Positions 1-6,156 of a stretch of DNA of 8,197 nt are shown piece after piece (the first letter of the stretch is position 1; each line of letters opens with the position of its first letter). The stretch is from JAGLSB01 sp023135955 (GTDB lineage Bacteria; Bacteroidota; Bacteroidia; Bacteroidales; GCA-2748055). Below the pieces are notes generated by a model. It searched no databases, was not told the DNA's origin, and saw only the letters and a list, made by a program, of their open reading frames with translations. Both the position numbers and the translations under genes were made by a program. Location: positions 1 through 8,197 of the forward strand of contig DAOVIO010000170.1 of NCBI GenBank assembly GCA_030673645.1, read 5' to 3'.

Positions 1-87
1 TAAATAAGCTAAGTATTTTATGCAATCTTCATCTGTTTTGAAGCGTTCAGTAAACTCTATGAGGTTTTGACCTTTAAATAATTCCAT
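1..87 (-). CDS. IS1595-family transposase, N-terminal 29 codons (cut by window edge)
   Basis: The minus strand reads from an ATG at 87 down to base 1 without a stop, giving 29 residues that begin MELFKGQNLIEFTERF and continue KTDEDCIKYLAYL. The pattern (short hydrophobic start, F-K-G-Q-N, an E-F-x-E-R-F stretch, then D-E-D-C-x-x-Y-L) is what I know as the start of IS1595-type (ISXO2-like) transposases. In these it is followed by a tryptophan and a zinc-binding CxxC region. Those parts and the DDE/N catalytic core lie outside the window, so integrity cannot be judged. The element's upstream end should lie a short way to the right of base 87; a possible terminal sequence starting GGTCAG reads leftward from about 136. 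The other end and any target duplication are not visible. Family assignment is from recognition of the sequence, not a search. Confidence 0.75.
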   Translation of the reverse strand, partial: MELFKGQNLIEFTERFKTDEDCIKYLAYL

Positions 88-110
88 GATTCCCTTGTTT
101 CTATTGGATG

Positions 111-118
111 CAAATATA
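111..118 (-). promoter_or_regulatory. Possible -7 box for the IS1595-type transposase
   Basis: The minus strand reads TATATTTG, an exact match to the Bacteroidota -7 consensus TAnnTTTG, about 24 bases before the transposase ATG at 87. No convincing -33 TTTG/TTG lies 19-21 bases further upstream, which is common for weakly expressed transposases. The box sits inside a small inverted repeat, ATGCA at 108-112 and TGCAT at 119-123. The remaining sequence between 88 and 241 is AT-rich and shows nothing else I can name. Confidence 0.4.
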
Positions 119-241
119 TGCATTTATCTACTGACCTCTATATAATTTAATTCCAGAAAATGATTGTAAATTTATTATTTGGAGCTTTCTTGTGTAAACA
201 ATATATAGTTACCTTAATTAATTCTTTCAGATTTTGATCAG

Positions 242-1528
242 TTATTCAATAACAAGCTGAAACTTCCTGATAAAATCAGGATCAATGTCTACTCCGGATC
301 CGGGCCCGGTTGGAACTTTAACAACTCCATTCACACTTTGAAGAGATGATGTTTTACATCCAAAAACAATATTGGTTTTGAATCCTTTAAACTCATGATG
401 AGGCATAGCATTAGGCAAAGCTGATGCAAAATGCATCATATAAAGATATCCCAAATCACCACCCGACATATGTGGTGTACAGGATTTTCCAAGTGCGTTG
501 GCCATTAATGCAACTTTCATTGCCCTTATCATACCTCCAAAATAGAAGAAATCGGGCTGGACAATTTCAAGACCGTTGTTGGCGAGCAACCAACGAAACC
601 CATGAAGGCTGAATTCCTGTTCTCCACCGGCAACCGGAATTGACAGAGAATCGGCAACCTGTTTGGTTTCCTCGTACCAATTAAATGGAACAGGTTCCTC
701 AAAAAACTGATAATTGTATTCTTCCAGTAATTTCCCTACACGTATCGCTTCCTCAACCGAATAGAAACCATTTGAATCGGCATACAATACCATTTCATCG
801 CCAAATGTTTTCCTTACCAAGGGGATTATTGTTTCTGTCCTTCCGGGAGGGCCAACAGCATTTATATCATCAGTGTGATACATAAGTCCACCAACCTTAA
901 TTTTAAGCGCCCGGGCATTGTTCTCGTTCACATCCCTTGTTATCAGTTCCATAGACTCCCCGACTGGTTTCTCGCGATATTCGGTGGCCTGATACACTTC
1001 AATATCCGGATGATGAATATCCCCTATCAGCTCGCCAATAGATTTTTCAGCAATATGCCCCATCATATCAAGAATCGCAAATTCGAGAGTTGCAAGAGGG
1101 ACTCCAAGTGCCAAGCCTGATAACCTGAAATTAAGTCTATAGATATATACTTTTTCTATTAAGAGGTCAAGATCACGTGCATCTTTATCAATAAAAAAGG
1201 GCTGTATCAGGTTTGTAAAAATCGGGTACAGAGTCCGTAACTGGCTACCGTGACCAACAGAAATACCTACAGCTCCATCCTTAGAGCGTACCCGGCAAAG
1301 AAAATTATTTTCAAAACGCAGTAATTCAATAGTTTCAATAATAACCGGTGAAGGAAACAATTCTTTCCTAAAAACAGGTTTTCTTAGAATTTGATCCAGC
1401 TTTTCATAATTGGCCTTTACTGCAGGACTATTGATTGAATCGCTCTGACTACAAGATGAAAGTGGTAAAGTAGTAGCGAGTCCTCCGGTAATGGCAGTTG
1501 AGATAAAATGACGTCGGTTGGTTTTCAT
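242..1528 (-). CDS. Tat-exported enolase-superfamily protein (mandelate racemase/sugar-acid dehydratase type)
   Basis: This 428-residue protein belongs to the mandelate racemase/muconate lactonizing part of the enolase superfamily. That family abstracts a proton next to a carboxylate, typically to dehydrate or epimerise sugar acids. The N-terminus carries a twin-arginine signal (R5-R6-H-F) and a lipobox L-S-S-C with C26, predicting an exported Tat lipoprotein. The capping domain covers roughly residues 60-180 and the barrel roughly 180-410. Visible catalytic parts are the K209-x-K211 pair, metal ligands D251 (ADSNG), E277 or E278 (FFEEP) and E303 (GGEQE), and a D326 (QPD) with H353 (TPH) dyad as in mandelate racemase. 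The site therefore looks intact. The substrate cannot be read from the sequence. The gene lies 91 bases after the acyl ligase with no recognisable promoter of its own, so co-transcription is likely. The start is fixed by the signal peptide. An exported location is unusual, as most relatives are cytoplasmic. Confidence 0.88.
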   Translation of the reverse strand: MKTNRRHFISTAITGGLATTLPLSSCSQSDSINSPAVKANYEKLDQILRKPVFRKELFPSPVIIETIELLRFENNFLCRVRSKDGAVGISVGHGSQLRTLYPIFTNLIQPFFIDKDARDLDLLIEKVYIYRLNFRLSGLALGVPLATLEFAILDMMGHIAEKSIGELIGDIHHPDIEVYQATEYREKPVGESMELITRDVNENNARALKIKVGGLMYHTDDINAVGPPGRTETIIPLVRKTFGDEMVLYADSNGFYSVEEAIRVGKLLEEYNYQFFEEPVPFNWYEETKQVADSLSIPVAGGEQEFSLHGFRWLLANNGLEIVQPDFFYFGGMIRAMKVALMANALGKSCTPHMSGGDLGYLYMMHFASALPNAMPHHEFKGFKTNIVFGCKTSSLQSVNGVVKVPTGPGSGVDIDPDFIRKFQLVIE

Positions 1529-1600
1529 AGTAAGGGTTTACTTTTCTTAAATGATTCAGTCCTTTTTTAAGGTTTGTAATTAATTACTTAAAAATACTAC

Positions 1601-1613
1601 GATAAGCATTATC
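1601..1613 (-). terminator. Weak hairpin after the acyl ligase gene
   Basis: GATAA and TTATC flank a three-base loop (GCA). Read on the minus strand, this small hairpin lies just after the ligase stop and is followed within about five bases by a run of five T. The stem is only five mostly A-T pairs, so it would be a poor terminator at best and probably lets transcription continue into the enolase-type gene. A perfect 12-base palindrome, GTAATTAATTAC, lies at 1576-1587 in the same gap; its role is unknown. Confidence 0.2.
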
Positions 1614-1619
1614 CTAATT

Positions 1620-3152
1620 TTAACCCTTTGCTTCAGAATCACTTACCATTTTCTCAACAATCTTTGTAACACTTCGGAAATCAATCTTACCGGTTCCCAT
1701 CATTGGTAAATCTTCAATAACCAGAAATTGCCTTGGAAGCGCAATATTAGGAAGTACATCCATCATCTTCTTTAGTATCTCAGTTTTATTTACTTCTTTG
1801 GTAACAGTTGCAACTATTATTGATCCTTTAACTTCGTCATATAATTCAACAATACAACATGAAACACCTTCAGGAAGGAATTGCTCGAGTGTGTTTTCAA
1901 CCTTCACAAGCGAGACCATTTCTCCTCCAATCTTCACGAATCTCTTAAACCGCCCTGCATGCCACAAGTAATCATCCTCATCAAAATATCCCATATCACC
2001 CGTATTATACCAGCCATCAATAAGTGCCTCTTTAGTAAGTTCCGGATCATTATAATATCCTTTCATTATCAGGTCTCCTTTAACCATAATTTTTCCAACC
2101 TCACGAGTTTTGCAATCTTCGCCAGTCTCAAAATTCTCAATCCTTACCTGCACACCAGGAATTACTTTACCAACACTGCCTGGTCTGTTAAACTCTTGTG
2201 AATTTACAGTTATAACAGGTGATGTCTCCGTTGCCCCATATCCTTCAAGCAGCGTTACTCCGTGCTTCTTCATCCATCCATCCCGAAGTGCATCTGGACA
2301 CTTATCTGCACCTGCCACCATTAACCTTAAAGACTTAAAATCTCCGGGCTCAGATTTCTGCAGATAACCCCAGAAAAAACTCGGGGTTCCAACCATAATT
2401 GTTGGCTTTTCATCACGGGCAATATCACTAATTGTTTTATATTCGAGCGGATTAGAATAGGTTACCATAGTCATTCCATAATAGAGAGCTACCCATAGGT
2501 TTACCGTTAAACCAAAAATATGAAAGAATACAAGGTTGGCAAGTAATACATCTGACTCATTTAAATCTACATAGCCGCCGAAATTAACAATATTAGATAC
2601 AAGATTCAGGTGTGTAAGTTGTACTGCCTTCGGGTCCTTCTCGCTACCACTTGTAAAAAGGATAGCTGCAGTATCATTTTCATCCCCCTTATGAATACTA
2701 TTTAGTATCATACTAACCGGAAGCTTTGTCTTTAGGGCTGCTTTGAGTTTATCTCCGGTTGATACACTTTTCATTATATCTTCTAAAAATACCATACCTT
2801 CAACAACAGGACACTCGATTTTTTCAAGCAATGCCTTGGAAGTAATAATAGTTTTAAACCCACATTTATTCTGTGCATACCTGGAGTTGGCCTCTGCACC
2901 AGTAGAGTAGTTAATCATTACAGGAATCCTTCCGCTCATTAATGCACCTACTGTTGCCAGGGTACATCCTGCCGATGTAGGAATCATTATTCCAATGAAC
3001 CCTTTATCATATTTTTTAAATTTTGATGCGATAATAAGTGCGCCAATCAAAGCCCTTGAGTAAGTAACCTTACTACCAGTGGTTTTGTCAATAATTGCAA
3101 GCTTTTTGCCATGCTTTTTTGCTGAACGTACAAATTGCTGATGAAGTAACAT
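1620..3152 (-). CDS. AMP-forming acyl-CoA/acyl-ACP ligase, Aas-like
   Basis: This 510-residue protein is a member of the ANL adenylating family. It would activate a carboxylic acid with ATP and pass it to CoA or an acyl carrier protein, in the cytoplasm. All main motifs are present: the P-loop-like A3 region TSGSEKDPKAV (167-177), an H211-x-F-G site, the A5 motif GYGATET (304-310) with E309, YNTGD (382-386), the hinge region GRFKRFVKIGGEMVSL (400-415), and the catalytic A10 lysine K489 in GTGK. The hinge wording KIGGEMVSL and the T-S-G-S-E start resemble the ligase half of the fused enzyme Aas (2-acylglycerophosphoethanolamine acyltransferase/acyl-ACP synthetase). Here there is no N-terminal acyltransferase domain. 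Fatty-acid or acyl-ACP activation is therefore the best guess; other carboxylic acids are possible. There is no signal peptide. A well-formed promoter lies 93-123 bases upstream of the ATG. It is the first gene of a likely two-gene leftward unit. Confidence 0.88.
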   Translation of the reverse strand: MLLHQQFVRSAKKHGKKLAIIDKTTGSKVTYSRALIGALIIASKFKKYDKGFIGIMIPTSAGCTLATVGALMSGRIPVMINYSTGAEANSRYAQNKCGFKTIITSKALLEKIECPVVEGMVFLEDIMKSVSTGDKLKAALKTKLPVSMILNSIHKGDENDTAAILFTSGSEKDPKAVQLTHLNLVSNIVNFGGYVDLNESDVLLANLVFFHIFGLTVNLWVALYYGMTMVTYSNPLEYKTISDIARDEKPTIMVGTPSFFWGYLQKSEPGDFKSLRLMVAGADKCPDALRDGWMKKHGVTLLEGYGATETSPVITVNSQEFNRPGSVGKVIPGVQVRIENFETGEDCKTREVGKIMVKGDLIMKGYYNDPELTKEALIDGWYNTGDMGYFDEDDYLWHAGRFKRFVKIGGEMVSLVKVENTLEQFLPEGVSCCIVELYDEVKGSIIVATVTKEVNKTEILKKMMDVLPNIALPRQFLVIEDLPMMGTGKIDFRSVTKIVEKMVSDSEAKG

Positions 3153-3244
3153 AATGGTTAGTATTAGTTAAATTTATATCTAAATGAAAAGGAAATATGA
3201 TTCTTTCGCATCTGTTAACAAATGTTTTTTCAATTGAGCATTTT

Positions 3245-3275
3245 CAAATCTATAAAAAATAATGATACTATCAAA
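3245..3275 (-). promoter_or_regulatory. Bacteroidota-type promoter for the leftward ligase/enolase unit
   Basis: On the minus strand, TTTG (3275-3272) is followed after exactly 19 bases by TAGATTTG (3252-3245). This matches the known Bacteroidota primary sigma factor pattern TTTG, 19-21 bases, TAnnTTTG. Transcription would start near 3238, leaving a leader of about 86 bases before the ligase ATG at 3152. It is the only complete match I found in the window. Confidence 0.65.
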
Positions 3276-3426
3276 TTGTCCGTGAACCAATGGCTACAAC
3301 CAACATATTCAGGGAAGTAAATTTTCATTGTCTTTAGAATCCTATATAGACTCCACTTTGTTTCGGTTTGTACATTACAATAATTTTTACATTTAATGGT
3401 GTTAGGTGCCCACCTCAAAGTAATTG

Positions 3427-3447
3427 TCTCCACCTTCTGTGGGGAGA
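3427..3447. promoter_or_regulatory. Interrupted hairpin in the divergent region
   Basis: TCTCCAC (3427-3433) can pair with GTGG (3439-3442) and AGA (3445-3447), leaving a two-G bulge and a five-base loop, CTTCT. This gives seven pairs, several of them G-C, in an otherwise AT-rich stretch. No T-run follows on either strand, so it is not a typical terminator. It could be a leader structure or an operator, or it could be chance. Confidence 0.25.
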
Positions 3448-3490
3448 TTAGTTCCTTAGTAATATAAAGTAGAATTGAAAAAAAATCTAT

Positions 3491-3498
3491 TACTTTTA
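3491..3498 (+). promoter_or_regulatory. Possible -7 box for the rightward gene set
   Basis: TACTTTTA differs from the Bacteroidota -7 consensus TAnnTTTG only in its last base and lies 40-47 bases before the ATG at 3538. An A-run followed by TCTA precedes it, as also occurs before the better box at 8094. I see no good -33 element at the right distance, so this is tentative. Confidence 0.3.
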
Positions 3499-3537
3499 TT
3501 TCAGTGAAAATCTGGATTCGACATAAGTCAAACAATT

Positions 3538-4656
3538 ATGAGCACAAATGCAATACCAGTAAACTCCATTATTCCTGGTAGAGTTACATCTGTAGATTTC
3601 TTTCGTGGTTTTACTATGTTTCTTTTATTAGGTGAATCTACCCTCCTTTTTGAACATTTTCTTGAGATGGATAGTAGCATAATGCAATTTTTTGGTACCC
3701 AACTACACCACCATGAATGGAATGGACTATATTTATGGGATTTGATAGCACCTTTCTTTATGTTCATTGTTGGTGTTGCTATTCCCTTTGCTGTTGCCAA
3801 CAGATTAAAAAAGGGACAAAGCATGAAAACAATTACGCATCATGCAATAAAACGATCCTTTATATTATTGTTTTTTGGCTGGTCACTCTATTTCATTTGG
3901 GAGGGCAGGCTTGTTTTCAAATTCCAGAATATTCTTTCCCAGCTATCAGTTACTTATATGGTGGCTTTCCTGTTAATGAATAAGAGTTATAAATTTCAGT
4001 TGATTCTTAGCCTGCTGCTGCTTTTACTTATTGATCTTGCATATCGCTTTTTCCCTGTTGAAGGATTTAATAATCCCTGGGTAAATTTCGAAAATCTTGG
4101 AGCCTGGTTCAATAATAAGATTGAAGGAGTAGATAAAGCCAGCGAGTGGGCAACATTAAATTTTGTTTCAACCACGGCTCATACAATTTGGGGAGCTCTT
4201 TGCGGCAAGCTGCTGATGAGCTCTAAATCACCCACAAAAAAGATTCAGATATTAATTATAGCAGGCATAACAGGATTAATCATCGGCTATTCCCTTGACC
4301 TTCTTAATGTAACTCCCATTATTAAGAAGATAGCAACTTCATCATTTGTATTTGCCAGTGGCGGGTGGGCTATTCTTGTACTTGCTTTTTGCTATTGGCT
4401 TATAGATGTAAAAAAGTCATTCATAAAAGGATCACGCATTTTTATAATTGTCGGAATGAACAGCATTTTTATATACATGTTCTGCAATATTGGCGGTGCG
4501 CGTGTTATAACTGAAATTATCAATCTATTCAGTAAATTATTATTTTCCTGGGGAGGTGAGATGATGGTAAAAATAATTACAGGTCTTGGTATCTGGGCTG
4601 CACTATGGTATATTTGTTACTGGCTCTATAAAAACAAAGTATTCATTAAAATTTAA
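3538..4656 (+). CDS. Multi-pass membrane acyltransferase, heparan-alpha-glucosaminide N-acetyltransferase-like
   Basis: This 372-residue integral membrane protein is of the COG4299/DUF5009 type, related to lysosomal HGSNAT. That enzyme carries an acetyl group from cytoplasmic acetyl-CoA across a membrane onto a sugar amine. The family hallmarks are clear: RVTSVDFFRGFTM near residues 15-27, then H57-H58-H59-E-W-N-G-L followed by WDLIAPFFMFIVGVAIPF (67-84). One of the histidines sits where HGSNAT has its essential histidine. About ten hydrophobic segments can be drawn, around 22-40, 66-88, 106-121, 130-147, 153-170, 208-226, 236-254, 270-290, 299-316 and 344-363, and GMNSIFIYM occurs at 306-314. 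There is no cleavable signal; the family normally starts with a short cytoplasmic tail, which supports this ATG. It is the first gene of the rightward set and lies 73 bases before the next gene. The acceptor in bacteria is unknown; a cell-envelope or dietary glycan is likely. Confidence 0.85.
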   Translation: MSTNAIPVNSIIPGRVTSVDFFRGFTMFLLLGESTLLFEHFLEMDSSIMQFFGTQLHHHEWNGLYLWDLIAPFFMFIVGVAIPFAVANRLKKGQSMKTITHHAIKRSFILLFFGWSLYFIWEGRLVFKFQNILSQLSVTYMVAFLLMNKSYKFQLILSLLLLLLIDLAYRFFPVEGFNNPWVNFENLGAWFNNKIEGVDKASEWATLNFVSTTAHTIWGALCGKLLMSSKSPTKKIQILIIAGITGLIIGYSLDLLNVTPIIKKIATSSFVFASGGWAILVLAFCYWLIDVKKSFIKGSRIFIIVGMNSIFIYMFCNIGGARVITEIINLFSKLLFSWGGEMMVKIITGLGIWAALWYICYWLYKNKVFIKI

Positions 4657-4729
4657 AGATTGAATCCGCAAAATAAACCAGGCACTGAACAAATAATACC
4701 TAAGAAACTGTAAACTTTAAACCGACATT

Positions 4730-5893
4730 ATGAACACAACACGTAGAAAATTCGTAAAGATGGCTTCTATCGCCGGGACTGGCATAGTAACTGCTGGTAT
4801 GATTCCATTCAGCTCAAATGATAGTAATATTAGGTTTTTTAGTCCTCTTGATGGAGATATGTTATGTGAATATGATGGTAAGGTAGAAAAGGGAGGCTTA
4901 ACTACAACCGTTGAGATTGAGGCCCCAATTGGTTCAAAAATTAAGATAAATGGTCTTAATGCAAAATATGCGGATAAATTATATTCTTCCAAGGTGCATT
5001 TAAAAGATTATGAGAATGTTATTGAGGTTGAAGATGTAAATACCGGGGAAAAGCAAAGCATTACTATATTCTGGTTGAAAAACTTTACAAATAAATACAG
5101 ATTGTCTTTAGATGATAATATCTGGTTTCTAAAAGATATTTCTGTTAATGCTAATAAGTATGAGTCGATATTTGAAAATTCGTATCTCGCTTTATTAAAG
5201 GAAGTCCATGAAACATATGGTACAAAAATCCATATAAATATTTATTACCAGACGGAAGGATTCAATCTTTCACAAATGACTACTAAGTTCAGGAACGAAT
5301 GGAGAGAGAATTCCAGGTGGCTCAGATTAAGTTTTCATGCCCTGCAAAATGATCCTGATAAGCCATATATTAATGCCGGTTATGAGCAAGTAAAAAAGGA
5401 TTGTGACAAGGTAAAGGAACAGATACTTCGGTTTGCCGGAGAAGAACTGATTGGACCCGTAACAACACTTCATTGGTGTGAGGCTACTGTTGAAGGCTGC
5501 AGAGCTTTACGAGACTCAGGGTATACAGCACTAGCTGGATATTTCAAAGAGGAGGAGGGACAATACCCCGTGTCCTACTACCTCAATAAGGAAAGGGCGA
5601 AACATGTAGATAAAAGACATATATGGCGAGACAACAAGGAAGGTATTATATTCTCAAAAATTGCAATTGTTATAAATAACCAAGATCTTAACAAGATTGG
5701 TCCATTCCTCGACAATTATAAGAATGGTTCCCGCACGCCGGGATATATGGATCTTATGATTCATGAACAATATTATTATCCCCATTATAATGATTATCAG
5801 CCAGATTACAGGCAAAAAGTATTAACTTCAGCTAAATGGGCAACAGAGAATGGTTATAAACCTGCCTTCTTAAGTGAATGTATTTTTGATTAA
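4730..5893 (+). CDS. Tat-exported protein with polysaccharide-deacetylase-like domain
   Basis: This 387-residue protein has a twin-arginine signal (R5-R6-K-F-V) with a hydrophobic stretch to about residue 26, so it is exported; no lipobox cysteine is seen. Residues 33-115 look like a small beta-sandwich (Ig-like) domain, ending near ITIFWLKNF. The rest resembles the deacetylase (NodB/carbohydrate esterase 4) barrel in divergent form. It has S-L-D128-D129-N where the fold's first motif has T-F-D-D-G, then S-F-H203-A in place of the H-S/T-x-x-H metal motif, then GPVTTLHWCEAT (242-253), and a late histidine in IHEQYYYP (344-351). The second histidine of the usual motif is missing, so the activity may differ from a standard deacetylase. 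The family assignment is an inference from these motifs and their order; an uncharacterised relative is equally possible. The 73-base gap to the acyltransferase and shared strand suggest joint expression and a common glycan target. Confidence 0.7.
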   Translation: MNTTRRKFVKMASIAGTGIVTAGMIPFSSNDSNIRFFSPLDGDMLCEYDGKVEKGGLTTTVEIEAPIGSKIKINGLNAKYADKLYSSKVHLKDYENVIEVEDVNTGEKQSITIFWLKNFTNKYRLSLDDNIWFLKDISVNANKYESIFENSYLALLKEVHETYGTKIHINIYYQTEGFNLSQMTTKFRNEWRENSRWLRLSFHALQNDPDKPYINAGYEQVKKDCDKVKEQILRFAGEELIGPVTTLHWCEATVEGCRALRDSGYTALAGYFKEEEGQYPVSYYLNKERAKHVDKRHIWRDNKEGIIFSKIAIVINNQDLNKIGPFLDNYKNGSRTPGYMDLMIHEQYYYPHYNDYQPDYRQKVLTSAKWATENGYKPAFLSECIFD

Positions 5894-5933
5894 TAAAAAT
5901 AAAGACCCACTGCAAAACTCCTCCTTAAACTAA

Positions 5934-6109
5934 AAAACAAATTATTATGATAGTAAGAAAATCATGGTTGAATTATATGATCGGGAGAAAGATCCGGCAG
6001 AATCAACAGATGTAGCCGGAGAATTCCCGGGAATGTGCAGGAGATGATTAATATTATGGATGAAGAATACAGCCATAATGAAGTCTTTCCTTTCACTCAA
6101 CGAAAATAG
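5934..6109 (+). pseudogene. Sulfatase C-terminal remnant with a frameshift
   Basis: Just after an in-frame stop at 5931-5933, one frame reads KIMVELYDREKDPAESTD and on to VAGEFPG (to 6032), then runs into a stop at 6045-6047. Moving one base to the frame beginning at 6035 continues it as VQEMINIMDEEYSHNEVFPF, ending TQRK and a stop at 6107-6109. The ELYD-x-x-x-DP-x-E-x-x-(D/N)-VA segment, a helix and a final x-x-F-P-F tail is the normal C-terminus of formylglycine-dependent (S1) sulfatases. The join fits the loss of a single base near 6033. The catalytic N-terminal part, including the C-x-P-x-R site, is absent, so the stub of about 58 codons cannot be active. It sits between the deacetylase-like and phosphatase genes, consistent with a former sulfatase gene in this cluster that was deleted and decayed. 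The rest of the gap, 5894-5933 and 6110-6156, shows nothing recognisable. Confidence 0.75.
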
Positions 6110-6156
6110 ATTACACCATCATCCCATTTTATATTAATAATCAAATAATCAAGAGA

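Larger units (their letters stand above)
3153..3537. other. Divergent intergenic region, 385 bases
   Basis: This AT-rich region separates the leftward ligase from the rightward membrane acyltransferase. It holds the ligase promoter at 3245-3275, an inverted repeat AGGTG/CACCT at 3404-3415, the hairpin at 3427-3447, and a one-mismatch -7 box at 3491-3498. A 101-codon minus-strand frame spans 3230-3535. Its product is rich in Ile, Lys, Cys and Trp, with no signal, domain or family that I recognise, so I do not call it a gene. Confidence 0.6.

Noticed and set aside
1576..1587. Perfect palindrome GTAATTAATTAC as an operator
   Set aside because: It is made almost entirely of A and T, is a single copy, and lies in a gap without a promoter, so chance is the simpler explanation.
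3528..3824. 98-codon minus-strand frame opposite the start of the membrane acyltransferase
   Set aside because: It lies antiparallel over the conserved N-terminus of a well-supported gene and its product has no recognisable features.
5947..6014. Short plus-strand frame starting at the ATG at 5947
   Set aside because: It gives 22 residues with no family resemblance and overlaps the sulfatase remnant in another frame, which explains the sequence better.
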